Of a stretch of DNA of 64,000 bases, positions 25,639 to 34,912 are shown in pieces. The DNA is from Streptomyces paradoxus (GTDB taxonomy: Bacteria > Actinomycetota > Actinomycetes > Streptomycetales > Streptomycetaceae). The translations under genes were made by a program, and so were the position numbers. Within the stretch, counting starts at the first letter, position 1, and each line of letters starts with the position of its first letter. The stretch spans positions 800,186 to 864,185 of the forward strand of contig NZ_JACHGV010000001.1 in the NCBI RefSeq assembly GCF_014202475.1, given 5' to 3'. The notes under the pieces were generated by a model. The model worked only from the letters and a program-made list of their open reading frames with translations. It was not told the origin of the DNA and made no database searches.

Positions 25639-25644
25639 ACGGTA
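25639..25644 (-). promoter_or_regulatory. -10-like hexamer of the winged-helix gene
   Basis: TACCGT on the minus strand, exactly 6 nt before the ATG at 25632. A probable leaderless transcript. Confidence 0.45.
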
Positions 25645-25823
25645 GCGGGGCTTGCGGACAGGTTCTGGCCGCGACTGCGGGCGCGGCCGGCGGCTCCGGG
25701 AGGGTGTTTAGGCCCGGGCCGCCCCCGGGTACTCAGCAGCACATTCCCGGAACCCGCACCACACGCTCCACTCGGGAGAACCGATGCTCCGACGTCCGTC
25801 CCGACCAGTCCCCGCCGCACCCC

Positions 25824-26426
25824 ATGAGTGACAGCACCGGACGGGCGGTGGAGGGCAGGGTCCGGGGCGCGGACCCGGCGCGGTCGGCTCTGATCGTGAT
25901 CGACATGATCAACACCTACGACCACGAGGACGCCGAGCTCCTCGTGCCCTCCGTCGAGGGGATCGTGCCCGTCCTGACCGAGCTGCTCGGCCGGGCCCGT
26001 GAGGCGGACGTTCCCGTGATCTACGTGAACGACAACTTCGGGCTGTGGCGCTCGCACCACGGGGAGCTGCTGAACGCGGCCCTGTCCCAGCCGAACGCCC
26101 ACCTGATCGAACCCATCCGGCCCGACGACCGGTCGCTGTTCGTCATGAAGGCACGCCACTCGGTCTTCTTCGAGACGCCCCTGTCCTACCTCCTCTGGAG
26201 CCTGGACGTCGGACACGTGGTGCTGACCGGCCAGGTCACCGAGCAGTGCGTCCTGTACTCCGCGCTGGACGCGCACATCCGCCACCTCGAGGTGACGGTG
26301 CCGAAGGACGCCGTCGCCTCCATTCATCCGCACCTGGCTTCGGCGGCCCTGGAGATGATGGAGCGCAACATGGGCGCCCGGATCACCTCGGCGAAGGAGA
26401 CCGAGTTCGAGCGCCACGATCCCTGA
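25824..26426 (+). CDS. Isochorismatase-like cysteine hydrolase
   Basis: A 200-residue member of the isochorismatase/nicotinamidase superfamily. Triad: Asp in ALIVIDMINTYDHED, Lys in FVMKARHSVFF, Cys in VLTGQVTEQCVLYSA. Typical substrates are nicotinamide-like amides, N-carbamoyl compounds or isochorismate; this copy cannot be assigned. The ATG at 25824 (MSDSTGR) is chosen because it begins plausible coding sequence, but no ribosome site is seen, so the start is uncertain. It is followed after 44 bases by the MarR-GNAT gene on the same strand. Confidence 0.85.
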   Translation: MSDSTGRAVEGRVRGADPARSALIVIDMINTYDHEDAELLVPSVEGIVPVLTELLGRAREADVPVIYVNDNFGLWRSHHGELLNAALSQPNAHLIEPIRPDDRSLFVMKARHSVFFETPLSYLLWSLDVGHVVLTGQVTEQCVLYSALDAHIRHLEVTVPKDAVASIHPHLASAALEMMERNMGARITSAKETEFERHDP

Positions 26427-26453
26427 GACGCCTCTTCACTCCGTCACCGTTAC

Positions 26454-26467
26454 CTGACTAAGGTCAG
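26454..26467. promoter_or_regulatory. Operator-like palindrome over the -10 of the MarR-GNAT gene
   Basis: CTGAC-TAAG-GTCAG. The hexamer TAAGGT (26459-26464) lies inside it and is exactly 6 nt before the ATG at 26471; TTCACT (26435-26440) is a possible -35 at 18 bases. Suggests autorepression of a leaderless transcript. Confidence 0.5.
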
Positions 26468-26470
26468 AGA

Positions 26471-27355
26471 ATGACATCGGAGCAGGTGGAACAGGTACGG
26501 CGCTTCAACCGGACGGTCGCCGAGCGGGTGGGGGTGCTGCACGACCGCTATCTGGGCGGTGCGCGTCCCTACGGCCAGGCCCGGCTGCTCTGGCAGATCG
26601 GCGACGGCGGCACGCACGACGTGCGCGGCGTCCGGGAGCGGCTCGGTCTCGACTCCGGCTACGTGAGCCGCCTGCTGCGGGCGCTCGAACGCGACGGTCT
26701 CGTCGCCGTCGAGCCGCACCCCGGCGACCGGCGGGTACGCACCGTGCGGCTGACCGAGGCCGGGCGGCGCGAGCGGGTCTTCCTCGACGACCGCAGCGAC
26801 GCACTGGCCGCCTCGCTCCTCGACCCGCTCGACGCCCGGCAGCGGGAGCGGCTGACCTCCGCCATGGCCGAGGTCGAGCGACTGCTGACCGCCTCGACGG
26901 TCTCCCTGGAGGAGCTCGATCCCGATCACCCGGACGCCGCGCACTGCCTGCGCTCCTACGCCGCCGAGCTGCACGAGCTCTTCGACGGCGGTTTCGACCC
27001 CGCCGGCAGCCTGCTGCCCGACCCGGGCGAACTGCGTTCCCCGCGCGGCCTGTTCCTCGTCGCCCGGTTGCACGGCGAGCCGGTGGGCTGCGGCGGCCTC
27101 AAGCTGCCGGCCGGGGCCCCGGCGGAGATCAAGCGGTTGTGGGTCTCACCGCGGTCCCGGGGCCTCGGCCTGGCCCGGCGCCTGCTGTCCGAACTCGAGG
27201 CCCGCGCCGCCCGGCACGGCAGCGACCGGGTGCGGCTCGACACCAACAAGGCGCTGACGGCGGCCATGCGTCTCTACCGCGACAGCGGGTACACCGAGGT
27301 CCCCGCGTTCAACGACGAGCCCTATGCCCACCACTGGTTCGAGAAGCGGCTGTGA
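26471..27355 (+). CDS. MarR-type HTH fused to a GNAT acetyltransferase
   Basis: A 294-residue fusion. Residues 1-145 are a MarR winged helix: ARLLWQIGDGGTHDVRGVRE, RLGLDSGYVSRLLRALERDG, LVAVEPHPGDRRVRTVRLTE. Residues 160-294 are a GNAT: LFLVARLHGEPVGCGGLKLP, IKRLWVSPRSRGLGLARRLL (acetyl-CoA loop RSRGLGLA) and LYRDSGYTEVPAFND. Such fusions occur in many actinobacteria; the acetyltransferase half could sense acetyl-CoA or modify the substrate that the MarR half senses, but none is established here. No ribosome site; the start is probably leaderless with a palindrome over the -10. Confidence 0.88.
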   Translation: MTSEQVEQVRRFNRTVAERVGVLHDRYLGGARPYGQARLLWQIGDGGTHDVRGVRERLGLDSGYVSRLLRALERDGLVAVEPHPGDRRVRTVRLTEAGRRERVFLDDRSDALAASLLDPLDARQRERLTSAMAEVERLLTASTVSLEELDPDHPDAAHCLRSYAAELHELFDGGFDPAGSLLPDPGELRSPRGLFLVARLHGEPVGCGGLKLPAGAPAEIKRLWVSPRSRGLGLARRLLSELEARAARHGSDRVRLDTNKALTAAMRLYRDSGYTEVPAFNDEPYAHHWFEKRL

Positions 27356-27377
27356 CACGGCCCGCCCTGCCTCGCCG

Positions 27378-28109
27378 TCAGCGGTGCTCGGGGTTGTCCG
27401 CGCCCGGGCGGCAGCCGGCGTCCCACCGCGAGCGCTGGTTGCCGTGGGCGGGGACCCCTCCGGCGCGCTTCAGCAGGGCCGCGACGTGCATCAGGTTCCA
27501 GGTCATGAAGCTGGTGTTGCGGTTGGTGAAGTCGTTCTCCGGTCCGCCCGAATCCGGGTCCAGGTACGACGGCCCGGGCCCGGCCGCGCCGATCCAGCCG
27601 GCGTCCGCCTGGGGCGGGACCGTGTAGCCGAGGTGCTGGAGGCTGTAGAGGACGTTCATCGCGCAGTGCTTGATGCCGTCCTCGTTGCCGGTGATGAGAC
27701 AGCCGCCGACCCGGCCGTAGTAGGCGTACTGCCCCTGGGAGTTGAGCAGCGAAGAACAGGCGTAGAGGCGCTCGATGACCTGCTTGGTGACGGAGCTGTT
27801 GTCGCCCAGCCAGATGGGTCCGGCCAGGACCAGGATGTCCGCCGCCATGACCCGCTCGTACAGCGCCGGCCAGACGTCCGTGGCGAAGCCGTGCTCGGTC
27901 ATGTCCGGGTAGACGCCGGGCGCGATGTCATGGTCGACGGCACGGATCAGCTCCGTGGTCACGCCGGCGTTGTCCATGATCGACCGGCTCTTGTCGATCA
28001 GGCCCTGGGTGTGGCTGCGCTGCGGGGACGGTTTGAGGGTGCAGTTGATGTACAGGGCGGTCAGGTCGTCGAAGCGGTGGGCCGCGTCGGGTGCGGAGGG
28101 GGCTGTCAT
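27378..28109 (-). CDS. Flavodoxin-fold NAD(P)H-dependent oxidoreductase
   Basis: A 243-residue FMN-type reductase. LTALYINCTLKPSPQRSHTQ is the phosphate-binding loop of the flavodoxin/NADPH-dependent FMN reductase fold; ADILVLAGPIWLGDNSSVTK and YGRVGGCLITGNEDGIKHC are the second and third FMN-contact loops. The C-terminal RRAGGVPAHGNQRSRWDAG is polar. The ATG at 28109 (MTAPSAP) is preferred: GACCCT lies six bases upstream as in other leaderless starts here; a GTG at 28154 would add 15 residues. Substrate unknown. It converges on the MarR-GNAT gene. Confidence 0.78.
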   Translation of the reverse strand: MTAPSAPDAAHRFDDLTALYINCTLKPSPQRSHTQGLIDKSRSIMDNAGVTTELIRAVDHDIAPGVYPDMTEHGFATDVWPALYERVMAADILVLAGPIWLGDNSSVTKQVIERLYACSSLLNSQGQYAYYGRVGGCLITGNEDGIKHCAMNVLYSLQHLGYTVPPQADAGWIGAAGPGPSYLDPDSGGPENDFTNRNTSFMTWNLMHVAALLKRAGGVPAHGNQRSRWDAGCRPGADNPEHR

Positions 28110-28222
28110 GGGGGCAGGGTCTCGCGTCGGGTCCGGTTTGTTGTGTTTCGGCACACTCGTGCCCGTCTTACGGAGTCATGACGTACGGCCGCGCTCCCGT
28201 GGGCCGGCGCCCATCGGCGCCC

Positions 28223-28228
28223 TAGCGT
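28223..28228 (+). promoter_or_regulatory. -10-like hexamer of the epimerase gene
   Basis: TAGCGT, exactly 6 nt before the ATG at 28235; no ribosome site. Confidence 0.45.
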
Positions 28229-28234
28229 GCCCGT

Positions 28235-29236
28235 ATGCGCGTACTGGTCACCGGCGGTGCCGGGTTCATCGGGTCCCATGTGGTCACCACCCTGCGGGAG
28301 CGGGGGCACGAGGCGATCGTGTTCGACGTACGGGAGGATCCCGCGGCGGACGTGCGGGACCCCGCAGCCGTGCGCCGGGCCCTGACCGGTGTGGAGGCCG
28401 TGTGCCACCAGGCCGCGATGGTCGGGCTCGGCGACGGGGTCACCGACGCGGCGGACTACGTCGCGCACAACGACCTGGGGACGGCCGTGCTGCTCGCGGC
28501 CATGGCGGAGACGGGCGTGGCGACCCTCGTGCTCGCCGGATCCATGGTCGTCTACGGCGAGGGACGGTACGCGTGTGCGCGGCACGGGGTGGTGAGGCCC
28601 GGGCCACGGGCCGTGGCCGCGCTCGACGCGGGCCGGTTCGAGCCGCCGTGCCCGGTGTGCGGGGCGGACCTCTCCCCCGGGCTGGTCGGCGAGGACGCCC
28701 CGGCCGATCCGCGGAACGTGTACGCGTCGACCAAGCTCGCCCAGGAGCATCTTGCCGCCGCCTGGGCCCGCTGCACCGGCGTGTCGGCGGTGTCGCTGCG
28801 CTACCACAACGTGTACGGGCCGGGCATGCCCCGGGACACCCCCTACGCCGGGGTCGCCTCCTTCTTCCGCTCGGCGCTCGCACGGGGCGAGGCCCCGCGG
28901 GTGTTCGAGGACGGGCGGCAGCGCAGGGACTTCGTACACGTCCGGGACGTGGCAGCGGCGAACGCCGTGGCGCTGGAGGCGGAGGCCGCCCCGGGCGCGC
29001 TCACCGTGTACAACACCGGCAGCGGCACCCCGAACACCGTCGGCGCGATGGCCCGGGCACTGGCCACCGCGCACGGCGGTCCCGAGCCGGTCGTCACGGG
29101 TGAGTACCGGCTCGGGGACGTACGGCACATCACCGCGGACTCCACGCGGCTGCGGGCGGAGCTGGGCTGGAAGCCGGCGGTCGGCTTCGAGGAGGGCATG
29201 ACGGAGTTCGCCCGGGCGGGGATGCGGGAGGCGTAG
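28235..29236 (+). CDS. NAD-dependent sugar epimerase/dehydratase (extended SDR)
   Basis: A 333-residue extended short-chain dehydrogenase. MRVLVTGGAGFIGSHVVTTL is the NAD-binding GxxGxxG; LVLAGSMVVYGEG supplies the catalytic Ser region and NVYASTKLAQEH the YxxxK pair. RRDFVHVRDVAAAN is conserved in UDP-sugar epimerases. An unusual insertion with a CPVCGADL zinc-like knuckle (around residue 145) is present. Family reactions: C4 epimerisation or 4,6-dehydration of nucleotide sugars. It shares the leaderless promoter type with the glycosyltransferase operon at 34.9 kb and may act with it. Confidence 0.85.
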   Translation: MRVLVTGGAGFIGSHVVTTLRERGHEAIVFDVREDPAADVRDPAAVRRALTGVEAVCHQAAMVGLGDGVTDAADYVAHNDLGTAVLLAAMAETGVATLVLAGSMVVYGEGRYACARHGVVRPGPRAVAALDAGRFEPPCPVCGADLSPGLVGEDAPADPRNVYASTKLAQEHLAAAWARCTGVSAVSLRYHNVYGPGMPRDTPYAGVASFFRSALARGEAPRVFEDGRQRRDFVHVRDVAAANAVALEAEAAPGALTVYNTGSGTPNTVGAMARALATAHGGPEPVVTGEYRLGDVRHITADSTRLRAELGWKPAVGFEEGMTEFARAGMREA

Positions 29237-29489
29237 GCCGGCCCGGTGAGACCGGTGGCGTCCGTGGCCACCGTCATCGCCGGTCGCGGCGACCAGCAAG
29301 CACCCCGGCAGTGGCCGTCACGGACTCCCGACCGGCCGTCGCACCCGCGGGAGCGACCCGCCCGCCGACCAGGCCACGGGGACGGACATGACCGGCTCGT
29401 TCCCCGAGATTCGGGCGGCGGCCCTCGCGCAGCTGCCGGCGGACACCGGGACCGCTCGGGGACGCGGTCGTGGACGGTCGAAGTACGCG
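29237..29489. other. Gene-free spacer
   Basis: The 253 bases between the epimerase and pucR-type genes (tail to tail) hold no convincing gene, hairpin or repeat. A short plus-strand open frame from the ATG at 29388 begins MTGSFPEIRAAALAQLPADT but then runs antisense through the regulator and is not supported. Confidence 0.4.
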
Positions 29490-30629
29490 TCAGCCGGCCC
29501 CGAGACCGACCGCCAGCGTCAGTTCGAGCACCCGGTGTGGCGATGCGAGATCCGGAAACAGCTCCCGCAGCTGCGACATCCGGTACCGGACGGTCTGGGG
29601 GTGGACGAACAACGCCGCCGCCACCTCCTCCCGCCTGCCCTGGTGCAGCAGCCACGCCCGCAACGTCTCCTCCAGCCGCCGTGCGGTCGCGACGGGCAAG
29701 GTCCGCAACGGTGCGAGGGCTCGGGCACGCAGGTCTGCGAACGCCTCCACGTCGGCGCTCAGCACCAGCTCGGGCAGGTGGTCCTCGGTGTCGCGGATGT
29801 CGGAGGAGAGGGAGCGCGCGCGTGCGGCTCGTGCGTACGAGGCGGACGCACGAGTCCATGGCCGGGCCGGGCCGACCACGGCGGTGCGGTCGGTCAGCTG
29901 CCGCAGGAGATGTGATCGGTCGGCGTCGGGGACGAGCAGCACACCGGTGGCGTCCGGCAGATCGTCGAGGACGAGGGTGCCCGGGTCGAGCGCGCGGTAG
30001 GCAGGCCGGGCCTGGGCGGCGGGCAAAAGGACCGCGGTGAGTGAGACCGGAGGCTGCCACCCGGCCCGTTGAACAGAGGCCGACAGTACGTCCGGGCTCG
30101 CGCCGGCGAGGAGGTCGCGGGCCAGGTGTTCCAGGTGGCGCTCGTGGGCCCTGCCCTGGGCGGCCAGTTCGTCGGCGTGGCCCGCGGCGCTCGCGGCGGA
30201 GAGCTCGTCGATGTAGGCGAAGGTCAGCTCGGCGAACTTGGCGACCTCGGCGGCGGGCAGACCTGCGGGTACGGCACCCGCTGCCAGGCATCGCCAGGCC
30301 ACGCGGGCGCCGACGCGGTAGGCGCTGAGCAGGGCGTCCATCGAACGGCCGTCGCGGACCTCGCCACGGCCCAGCTCGTAGGCTGCGTCACCGCCGTCGC
30401 CGCCGGTGGCGTTCCCGCTCGCGAGGTCCAGGTAGTTCCCCAGGGCGGTGCGGACGGCTCGGCGGATGGTGGCGCCCATGTGGCCCGAGAGGGCGTTGGC
30501 GTAGGGAGGGACCTCGTCGATGATCGCCTGGACGACCTCGTCGGCGGTGGTCTTCAGCGCGGCCCGCAGTGCGGTGACCGTCGTCTCGTCCAGGGCCAGC
30601 TCACTGGCTCTGCGGATTGCATGGCTCAT
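29490..30629 (-). CDS. PucR/CdaR-type transcriptional regulator
   Basis: A 379-residue regulator. The N-terminal 160 residues are all-helical (LRAALKTTADEVVQAIIDEV, MGATIRRAVRTALGNYLDLA), followed by a GGDEF-like middle part and the C-terminal PucR HTH_30: ATARRLEETLRAWLLHQGRR, VAAALFVHPQTVRYRMSQLR. ATG at 30629 (MSHAIRR), AGGGAAC upstream; a TTG seven codons earlier is an alternative. It diverges from the reductase-desaturase operon. The 87-base spacer is packed with a 17-bp palindrome and two 14-bp direct repeats, so it very likely regulates both itself and the desaturase. Confidence 0.85.
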   Translation of the reverse strand: MSHAIRRASELALDETTVTALRAALKTTADEVVQAIIDEVPPYANALSGHMGATIRRAVRTALGNYLDLASGNATGGDGGDAAYELGRGEVRDGRSMDALLSAYRVGARVAWRCLAAGAVPAGLPAAEVAKFAELTFAYIDELSAASAAGHADELAAQGRAHERHLEHLARDLLAGASPDVLSASVQRAGWQPPVSLTAVLLPAAQARPAYRALDPGTLVLDDLPDATGVLLVPDADRSHLLRQLTDRTAVVGPARPWTRASASYARAARARSLSSDIRDTEDHLPELVLSADVEAFADLRARALAPLRTLPVATARRLEETLRAWLLHQGRREEVAAALFVHPQTVRYRMSQLRELFPDLASPHRVLELTLAVGLGAG

Positions 30630-30633
30630 GGTT

Positions 30634-30650
30634 TTGTTCCCTGCGAACAA
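30634..30650. promoter_or_regulatory. Palindrome at the start of the PucR gene
   Basis: TTGTTC-CCTGC-GAACAA, perfect 6-bp arms, directly before the pucR-type ATG. Its centre CCCTGCG resembles the core of the direct repeats at 30665 and 30686. Confidence 0.5.
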
Positions 30651-30664
30651 TTCAGCCGACCAGA

Positions 30665-30699
30665 TTTACGTCCTGCGGTCAGGACTTTACGCCCTGCGG
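30665..30699. repeat. Two 14-bp direct repeats in the desaturase promoter
   Basis: TTTACGTCCTGCGG (30665-30678) and TTTACGCCCTGCGG (30686-30699) differ by one base and start 21 bp apart, two helical turns, as expected for an activator or repressor bound to one face of the DNA. Confidence 0.6.
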
Positions 30700-30716
30700 C
30701 GCAGCAAGCTGGAGTC

Positions 30717-31772
30717 ATGACGAGTGCAGCCCTTCGCAGCAGGGCTTGGAAACTGCTGGAGACGGTCACGACGCCGCTGCTGCCGTCGGACTACCTCGAC
30801 CTGGTCAGCCCGCTGCGTGCCGGCGCTGACCTGCGAGGGCGCATCGAGGCCGTGCACCCCGAGACGGGTGACGCCGCGACCATCGTGATCAGGCCGGGTC
30901 GTGGCTGGCGCGGCCACACGGCCGGCCAGTACGTGCGGATCGGGGTCGACGTCGACGGGGTGCGCCTGTGGCGTGCCTACTCCATCACCTCGCCGACACA
31001 CCGCCAGGACGGCCGCGTCACGATCACCGTGAAGGCGATCCCGGACGGCAAGGTCAGCAACCACCTGGTCCGCAGGGCGAAACCGGGCACGCTGGTCCAG
31101 CTCGACCAGGCGACCGGCGACTTCGTACTGCCGCAGGCCAAGCCCGCCAAGGTGCTCTACCTCACGGCCGGCAGCGGCATCACGCCCGTGATGGGCATGC
31201 TGCGTGACACCGAGTTCGACGACGTCGTCATGGTCCACAGCGCGCCACAGCCGCACGACGTGATCTTCCGCAACGAACTGCACGAGCTGGTAGCGGACAA
31301 GAAGCTGCGGCTCACCGAGGTGCACACCGACACGGACGGCTTGCTCGACATCGCCCGTCTCGACGAACTCGTCCCCGACTGGGCCGAGCGCGAGACCTGG
31401 GCTTGCGGGCCCGCCGGCCTGCTCGACGCCGCCGAAGAGCACTGGACCGAGCACGGCGTTCAAGAGCGCCTGCACACCGAACGCTTCCGCCCCGGCATCG
31501 TCGTCGCCGGCGACGGTGGCGAGGTCACGTTCAGCGCCACCGGCAAGACCGTCGACGCGGACGGCGCCACGCCGTTGCTGGACATCGGCGAGGAGGCCGG
31601 CGTGCTCATGCCCTCCGGGTGCCGCATGGGCATCTGCTTCGGCTGCATCACGCCGCTCAAGGCGGGCGCCGTCCGCGACCTGCGCACCGGCGAGATCACC
31701 GAGGCCGAGCCCGGCGTCCTCATCCAGACCTGCGTGTCCGCCGCGGCGGGCCCCTGCGACATCGAACGGTAG
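30717..31772 (+). CDS. Ferredoxin reductase with C-terminal 2Fe-2S domain (desaturase partner)
   Basis: A 351-residue electron-transfer protein like mycobacterial Rv3230c. An FAD domain (RLWRAYSITSPTHRQDGRVT, with the RxYS flavin motif) is followed by an NAD(P)H domain (KVLYLTAGSGITPVMGML, then WACGPAGLLDAAEE) and a plant-type ferredoxin domain with Cys pattern in SGCRMGICFGCITPL plus QTCVSAAAG. It passes electrons from NAD(P)H to the diiron desaturase encoded next. ATG at 30717 (MTSAALRSRAW) with GGAG close upstream. Its stop TAG overlaps the AGGAG site of the desaturase gene. Confidence 0.92.
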   Translation: MTSAALRSRAWKLLETVTTPLLPSDYLDLVSPLRAGADLRGRIEAVHPETGDAATIVIRPGRGWRGHTAGQYVRIGVDVDGVRLWRAYSITSPTHRQDGRVTITVKAIPDGKVSNHLVRRAKPGTLVQLDQATGDFVLPQAKPAKVLYLTAGSGITPVMGMLRDTEFDDVVMVHSAPQPHDVIFRNELHELVADKKLRLTEVHTDTDGLLDIARLDELVPDWAERETWACGPAGLLDAAEEHWTEHGVQERLHTERFRPGIVVAGDGGEVTFSATGKTVDADGATPLLDIGEEAGVLMPSGCRMGICFGCITPLKAGAVRDLRTGEITEAEPGVLIQTCVSAAAGPCDIER

Positions 31773-31779
31773 GAGCACC

Positions 31780-32898
31780 TTGACCGCCATCGACCCCACC
31801 GCCCACCTGACCGCGGAGCAGATCGAGGAGCTCGGCCGCGAGCTGGACGCGATCCGCGACGAGGTGATCGCCGGCCGCGGCGAGAAGGACGCCGCCTACA
31901 TCCGCAAGGTCATCTCGGCGCAGCGCAAGCTCGAGTTGGTGAGCCGGGGCGTGCTGCTGTTCTCGATCTTCCCGCCCGCGTGGCTGATCGGCACCGCCGG
32001 TCTGTCCGTGGCGAAGATCATGGACAACATGGAGATCGGCCACAACGTCCTGCACGGCCAGTGGGACTGGATGCGGGACCCGAAGATCCACTCCACCACC
32101 TGGGAGTGGGACCACGTCTCGCCGGCCGACCAGTGGAAGCACTCGCACAACGAGCTGCACCACACGTACACCAACGTGATCGGCAAGGACAACGACCTCG
32201 GCTACGGCATCATGCGCGTCGACGAGGACCAGAAGTGGCACCCCTTCCACCTCGGCCAGCCGCTGTGGAACTTCATCAATGCCTGCTTCTTCGAGTACGG
32301 CATCGCGGCGTACGACCTGGAACTCGGCAAGAACCTGAACAAGCGCCGCCGCAACAACCCGGAGTTCCGCGCGCGGGCCAAGGCCGTGGGCCGCAAGATC
32401 CGCAAGCAGGTGCTCAAGGACTACGTGATCCACCCGCTGCTGTCGGGCCCGTCGTTCCTCCCCACGCTCGCCGCCACGTTCACCGCGAACCTGGTCCGCA
32501 ACCTCTGGTCCCACTCGGTGATCATGTGCGGGCACTTCCCCGAGGGCGTGCAGGTCTTCGAGCGCCGGTCGATCAAGGGCGAGACGCGCGGTCAGTGGTA
32601 TCTGCGCCAGATGATGGGCTCGGCGAACATCAGCGGCAGCAGGGCCATGCACTTCATGACCGGCAACCTGTCGCACCAGATCGAGCACCACCTGTTCCCG
32701 GACCTGCCGAGCAACCGGTACGCCGAGGTCGCGGTGAAGGTGCGCGCGCTGTTCGAGAAGTACGAGCTGGAGTACGTCACCGGGCCGCTGCCCAAGCAGG
32801 TGTTCTCCGCGTGGCGCAAGGTCTTCCGGCTCTCGCTGCCGAACAAGAAGACCAAGGCCACGACGCCGGACCGCGAGCCGGAGCTCGTCGCGGCCTGA
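31780..32898 (+). CDS. Acyl-CoA desaturase, DesA3-like
   Basis: A 372-residue membrane-bound diiron fatty-acid desaturase. Three histidine boxes are visible: HNVLHGQWDW, HSHNELHHTYTN and HQIEHHLFPD. Two hydrophobic pairs occur at about residues 45-70 and 215-240. Known relatives (stearoyl-CoA Delta9 desaturase DesA3) use the adjacent oxidoreductase for electrons. A TTG start at 31780 is chosen because AGGAG sits four bases upstream and the protein then starts LTAIDPTAHLTAEQ; no ATG is available nearby. Second gene of the operon controlled from the PucR-desaturase spacer. Confidence 0.92.
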   Translation: MTAIDPTAHLTAEQIEELGRELDAIRDEVIAGRGEKDAAYIRKVISAQRKLELVSRGVLLFSIFPPAWLIGTAGLSVAKIMDNMEIGHNVLHGQWDWMRDPKIHSTTWEWDHVSPADQWKHSHNELHHTYTNVIGKDNDLGYGIMRVDEDQKWHPFHLGQPLWNFINACFFEYGIAAYDLELGKNLNKRRRNNPEFRARAKAVGRKIRKQVLKDYVIHPLLSGPSFLPTLAATFTANLVRNLWSHSVIMCGHFPEGVQVFERRSIKGETRGQWYLRQMMGSANISGSRAMHFMTGNLSHQIEHHLFPDLPSNRYAEVAVKVRALFEKYELEYVTGPLPKQVFSAWRKVFRLSLPNKKTKATTPDREPELVAA

Positions 32899-32949
32899 TT
32901 CCCGGTATGGAGCATGGGCCGGGCGTTCGAACGCGGAGCCTGCCCCGGG

Positions 32950-34062
32950 TCAGGAAGCCGCCGCCGGCAGTGTCACCTCGAAGCGGCAGCCCCCGGGGAT
33001 GTTGCGTACGCCGGCCCGGCCCTGGTGGGCCTCCACGATGCCGCGCACGATGGCGAGGCCGAGGCCCGCACCCGCCGGGGGCGTCCGGGCGTGGGTGCCG
33101 CGCCAGCCGGTGTCGAAGACGCGCGGCAGGTCCTCCTCGGGGATGCCGCCGCAGCCGTCCGTCACCGACAGGACGACACCCTCGGGGGAACGCTCGGCGG
33201 CGATCGCGACGGTGCCGTCGGCCGGGGTGCGGCGGATCGCGTTGACCAGCAGGTTGCCCAGTACCCGGCTCATCTCCTTGCCGTCCACCTCCACCGGCAC
33301 CGGCTCGACACGGCCGCCCACCAGCCGCACCCCGTGCGCGCGGGCGAGCGGGCCGACGCCGGCGAGGGCGTCGCCGACCAGGTCGTACAGGGAGATCCGG
33401 GTGGGGGTCAGGGCCAGGGTCCCGGCGTGGATACGGGAGAGCTCGAAGAGGTCGCCGACCATGTCGTTGAGGCGTTCGACCTCGGTCCGTATCTGCCGGA
33501 GATAGCGGTCGGGGTCGGCGGCGACGCCGTCCTCCAAGGCCTCCGACATGGCGCGCAGCCCGGCCAGCGGGGTGCGCAGGTCGTGCGAGATCCAGGCGAC
33601 GAGTTCACGGCGCGAGGCCTCCAGGGCACGTTCCCGTTCCCGGGACTCGGCGAGTCTGGCGCTGGTGGCCGCCAGCTCGCGGCTCACCGCGGCGAGTTCG
33701 GCGGTGGCGGGGCCGTCGGGTGCGGCGAAGTCCCCACCGTCGCCGAAGGCGCGTGCGGCCACGGCGAGTTCACGGCTGCGGGCGACGACCCAGCGGCCCA
33801 GCAGCAGGGCGGTGGCCAGGGAGACGACGGCCGCCATGGCGACGACGGTCGTGACGACGGTCAGGTCGTGCGCCGACAGGAACATCGCCCAGGCGACGGC
33901 GAGCGTGCCCGCGAGCATCGCGACGACGCCGACCGCCGCCACCACCGCGAGCGAGACGGTCAGCGAACGGCGGCGGATCAGGCGCAGGACTCCCGCCCCG
34001 ACCAGTCCCGTCGCGGCGGCACCGGCGAAGGCGTACAGGGCGATGAGGAGGTTGGCGCGCAC
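32950..34062 (-). CDS. Sensor histidine kinase
   Basis: A 370-residue membrane kinase. Three hydrophobic helices in the first 95 residues, then a HAMP-like or linker helix, H-box [20 protein letters not shown] with the phospho-accepting His, N-box [14 protein letters not shown], and G boxes [12 protein letters not shown] and [16 protein letters not shown]. There is almost no extracytoplasmic domain, so it may sense within the membrane. GTG start at 34062 with GAAGGGGA; it begins two bases after the response-regulator stop. Signal unknown. Confidence 0.92.
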   Translation of the reverse strand: MRANLLIALYAFAGAAATGLVGAGVLRLIRRRSLTVSLAVVAAVGVVAMLAGTLAVAWAMFLSAHDLTVVTTVVAMAAVVSLATALLLGRWVVARSRELAVAARAFGDGGDFAAPDGPATAELAAVSRELAATSARLAESRERERALEASRRELVAWISHDLRTPLAGLRAMSEALEDGVAADPDRYLRQIRTEVERLNDMVGDLFELSRIHAGTLALTPTRISLYDLVGDALAGVGPLARAHGVRLVGGRVEPVPVEVDGKEMSRVLGNLLVNAIRRTPADGTVAIAAERSPEGVVLSVTDGCGGIPEEDLPRVFDTGWRGTHARTPPAGAGLGLAIVRGIVEAHQGRAGVRNIPGGCRFEVTLPAAAS

Positions 34063-34064
34063 GG

Positions 34065-34790
<726 letters not shown>

Positions 34791-34900
34791 GCCTCCAGCC
34801 TGGCACCAGGCCGCCGTCGGCGGGGCCCGGGTACCGCTCCGGCCTCCCGACGTCCGCGTTTCGTAAGAAGCGATGGCCCGGTATGCCCGATTCGCGTTCG

Positions 34901-34906
34901 TAGGGT
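34901..34906 (+). promoter_or_regulatory. -10-like hexamer of the glycosyltransferase operon
   Basis: TAGGGT, exactly 6 nt before the GTG at 34913; no ribosome site. Confidence 0.45.
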
Positions 34907-34912
34907 GAAACC

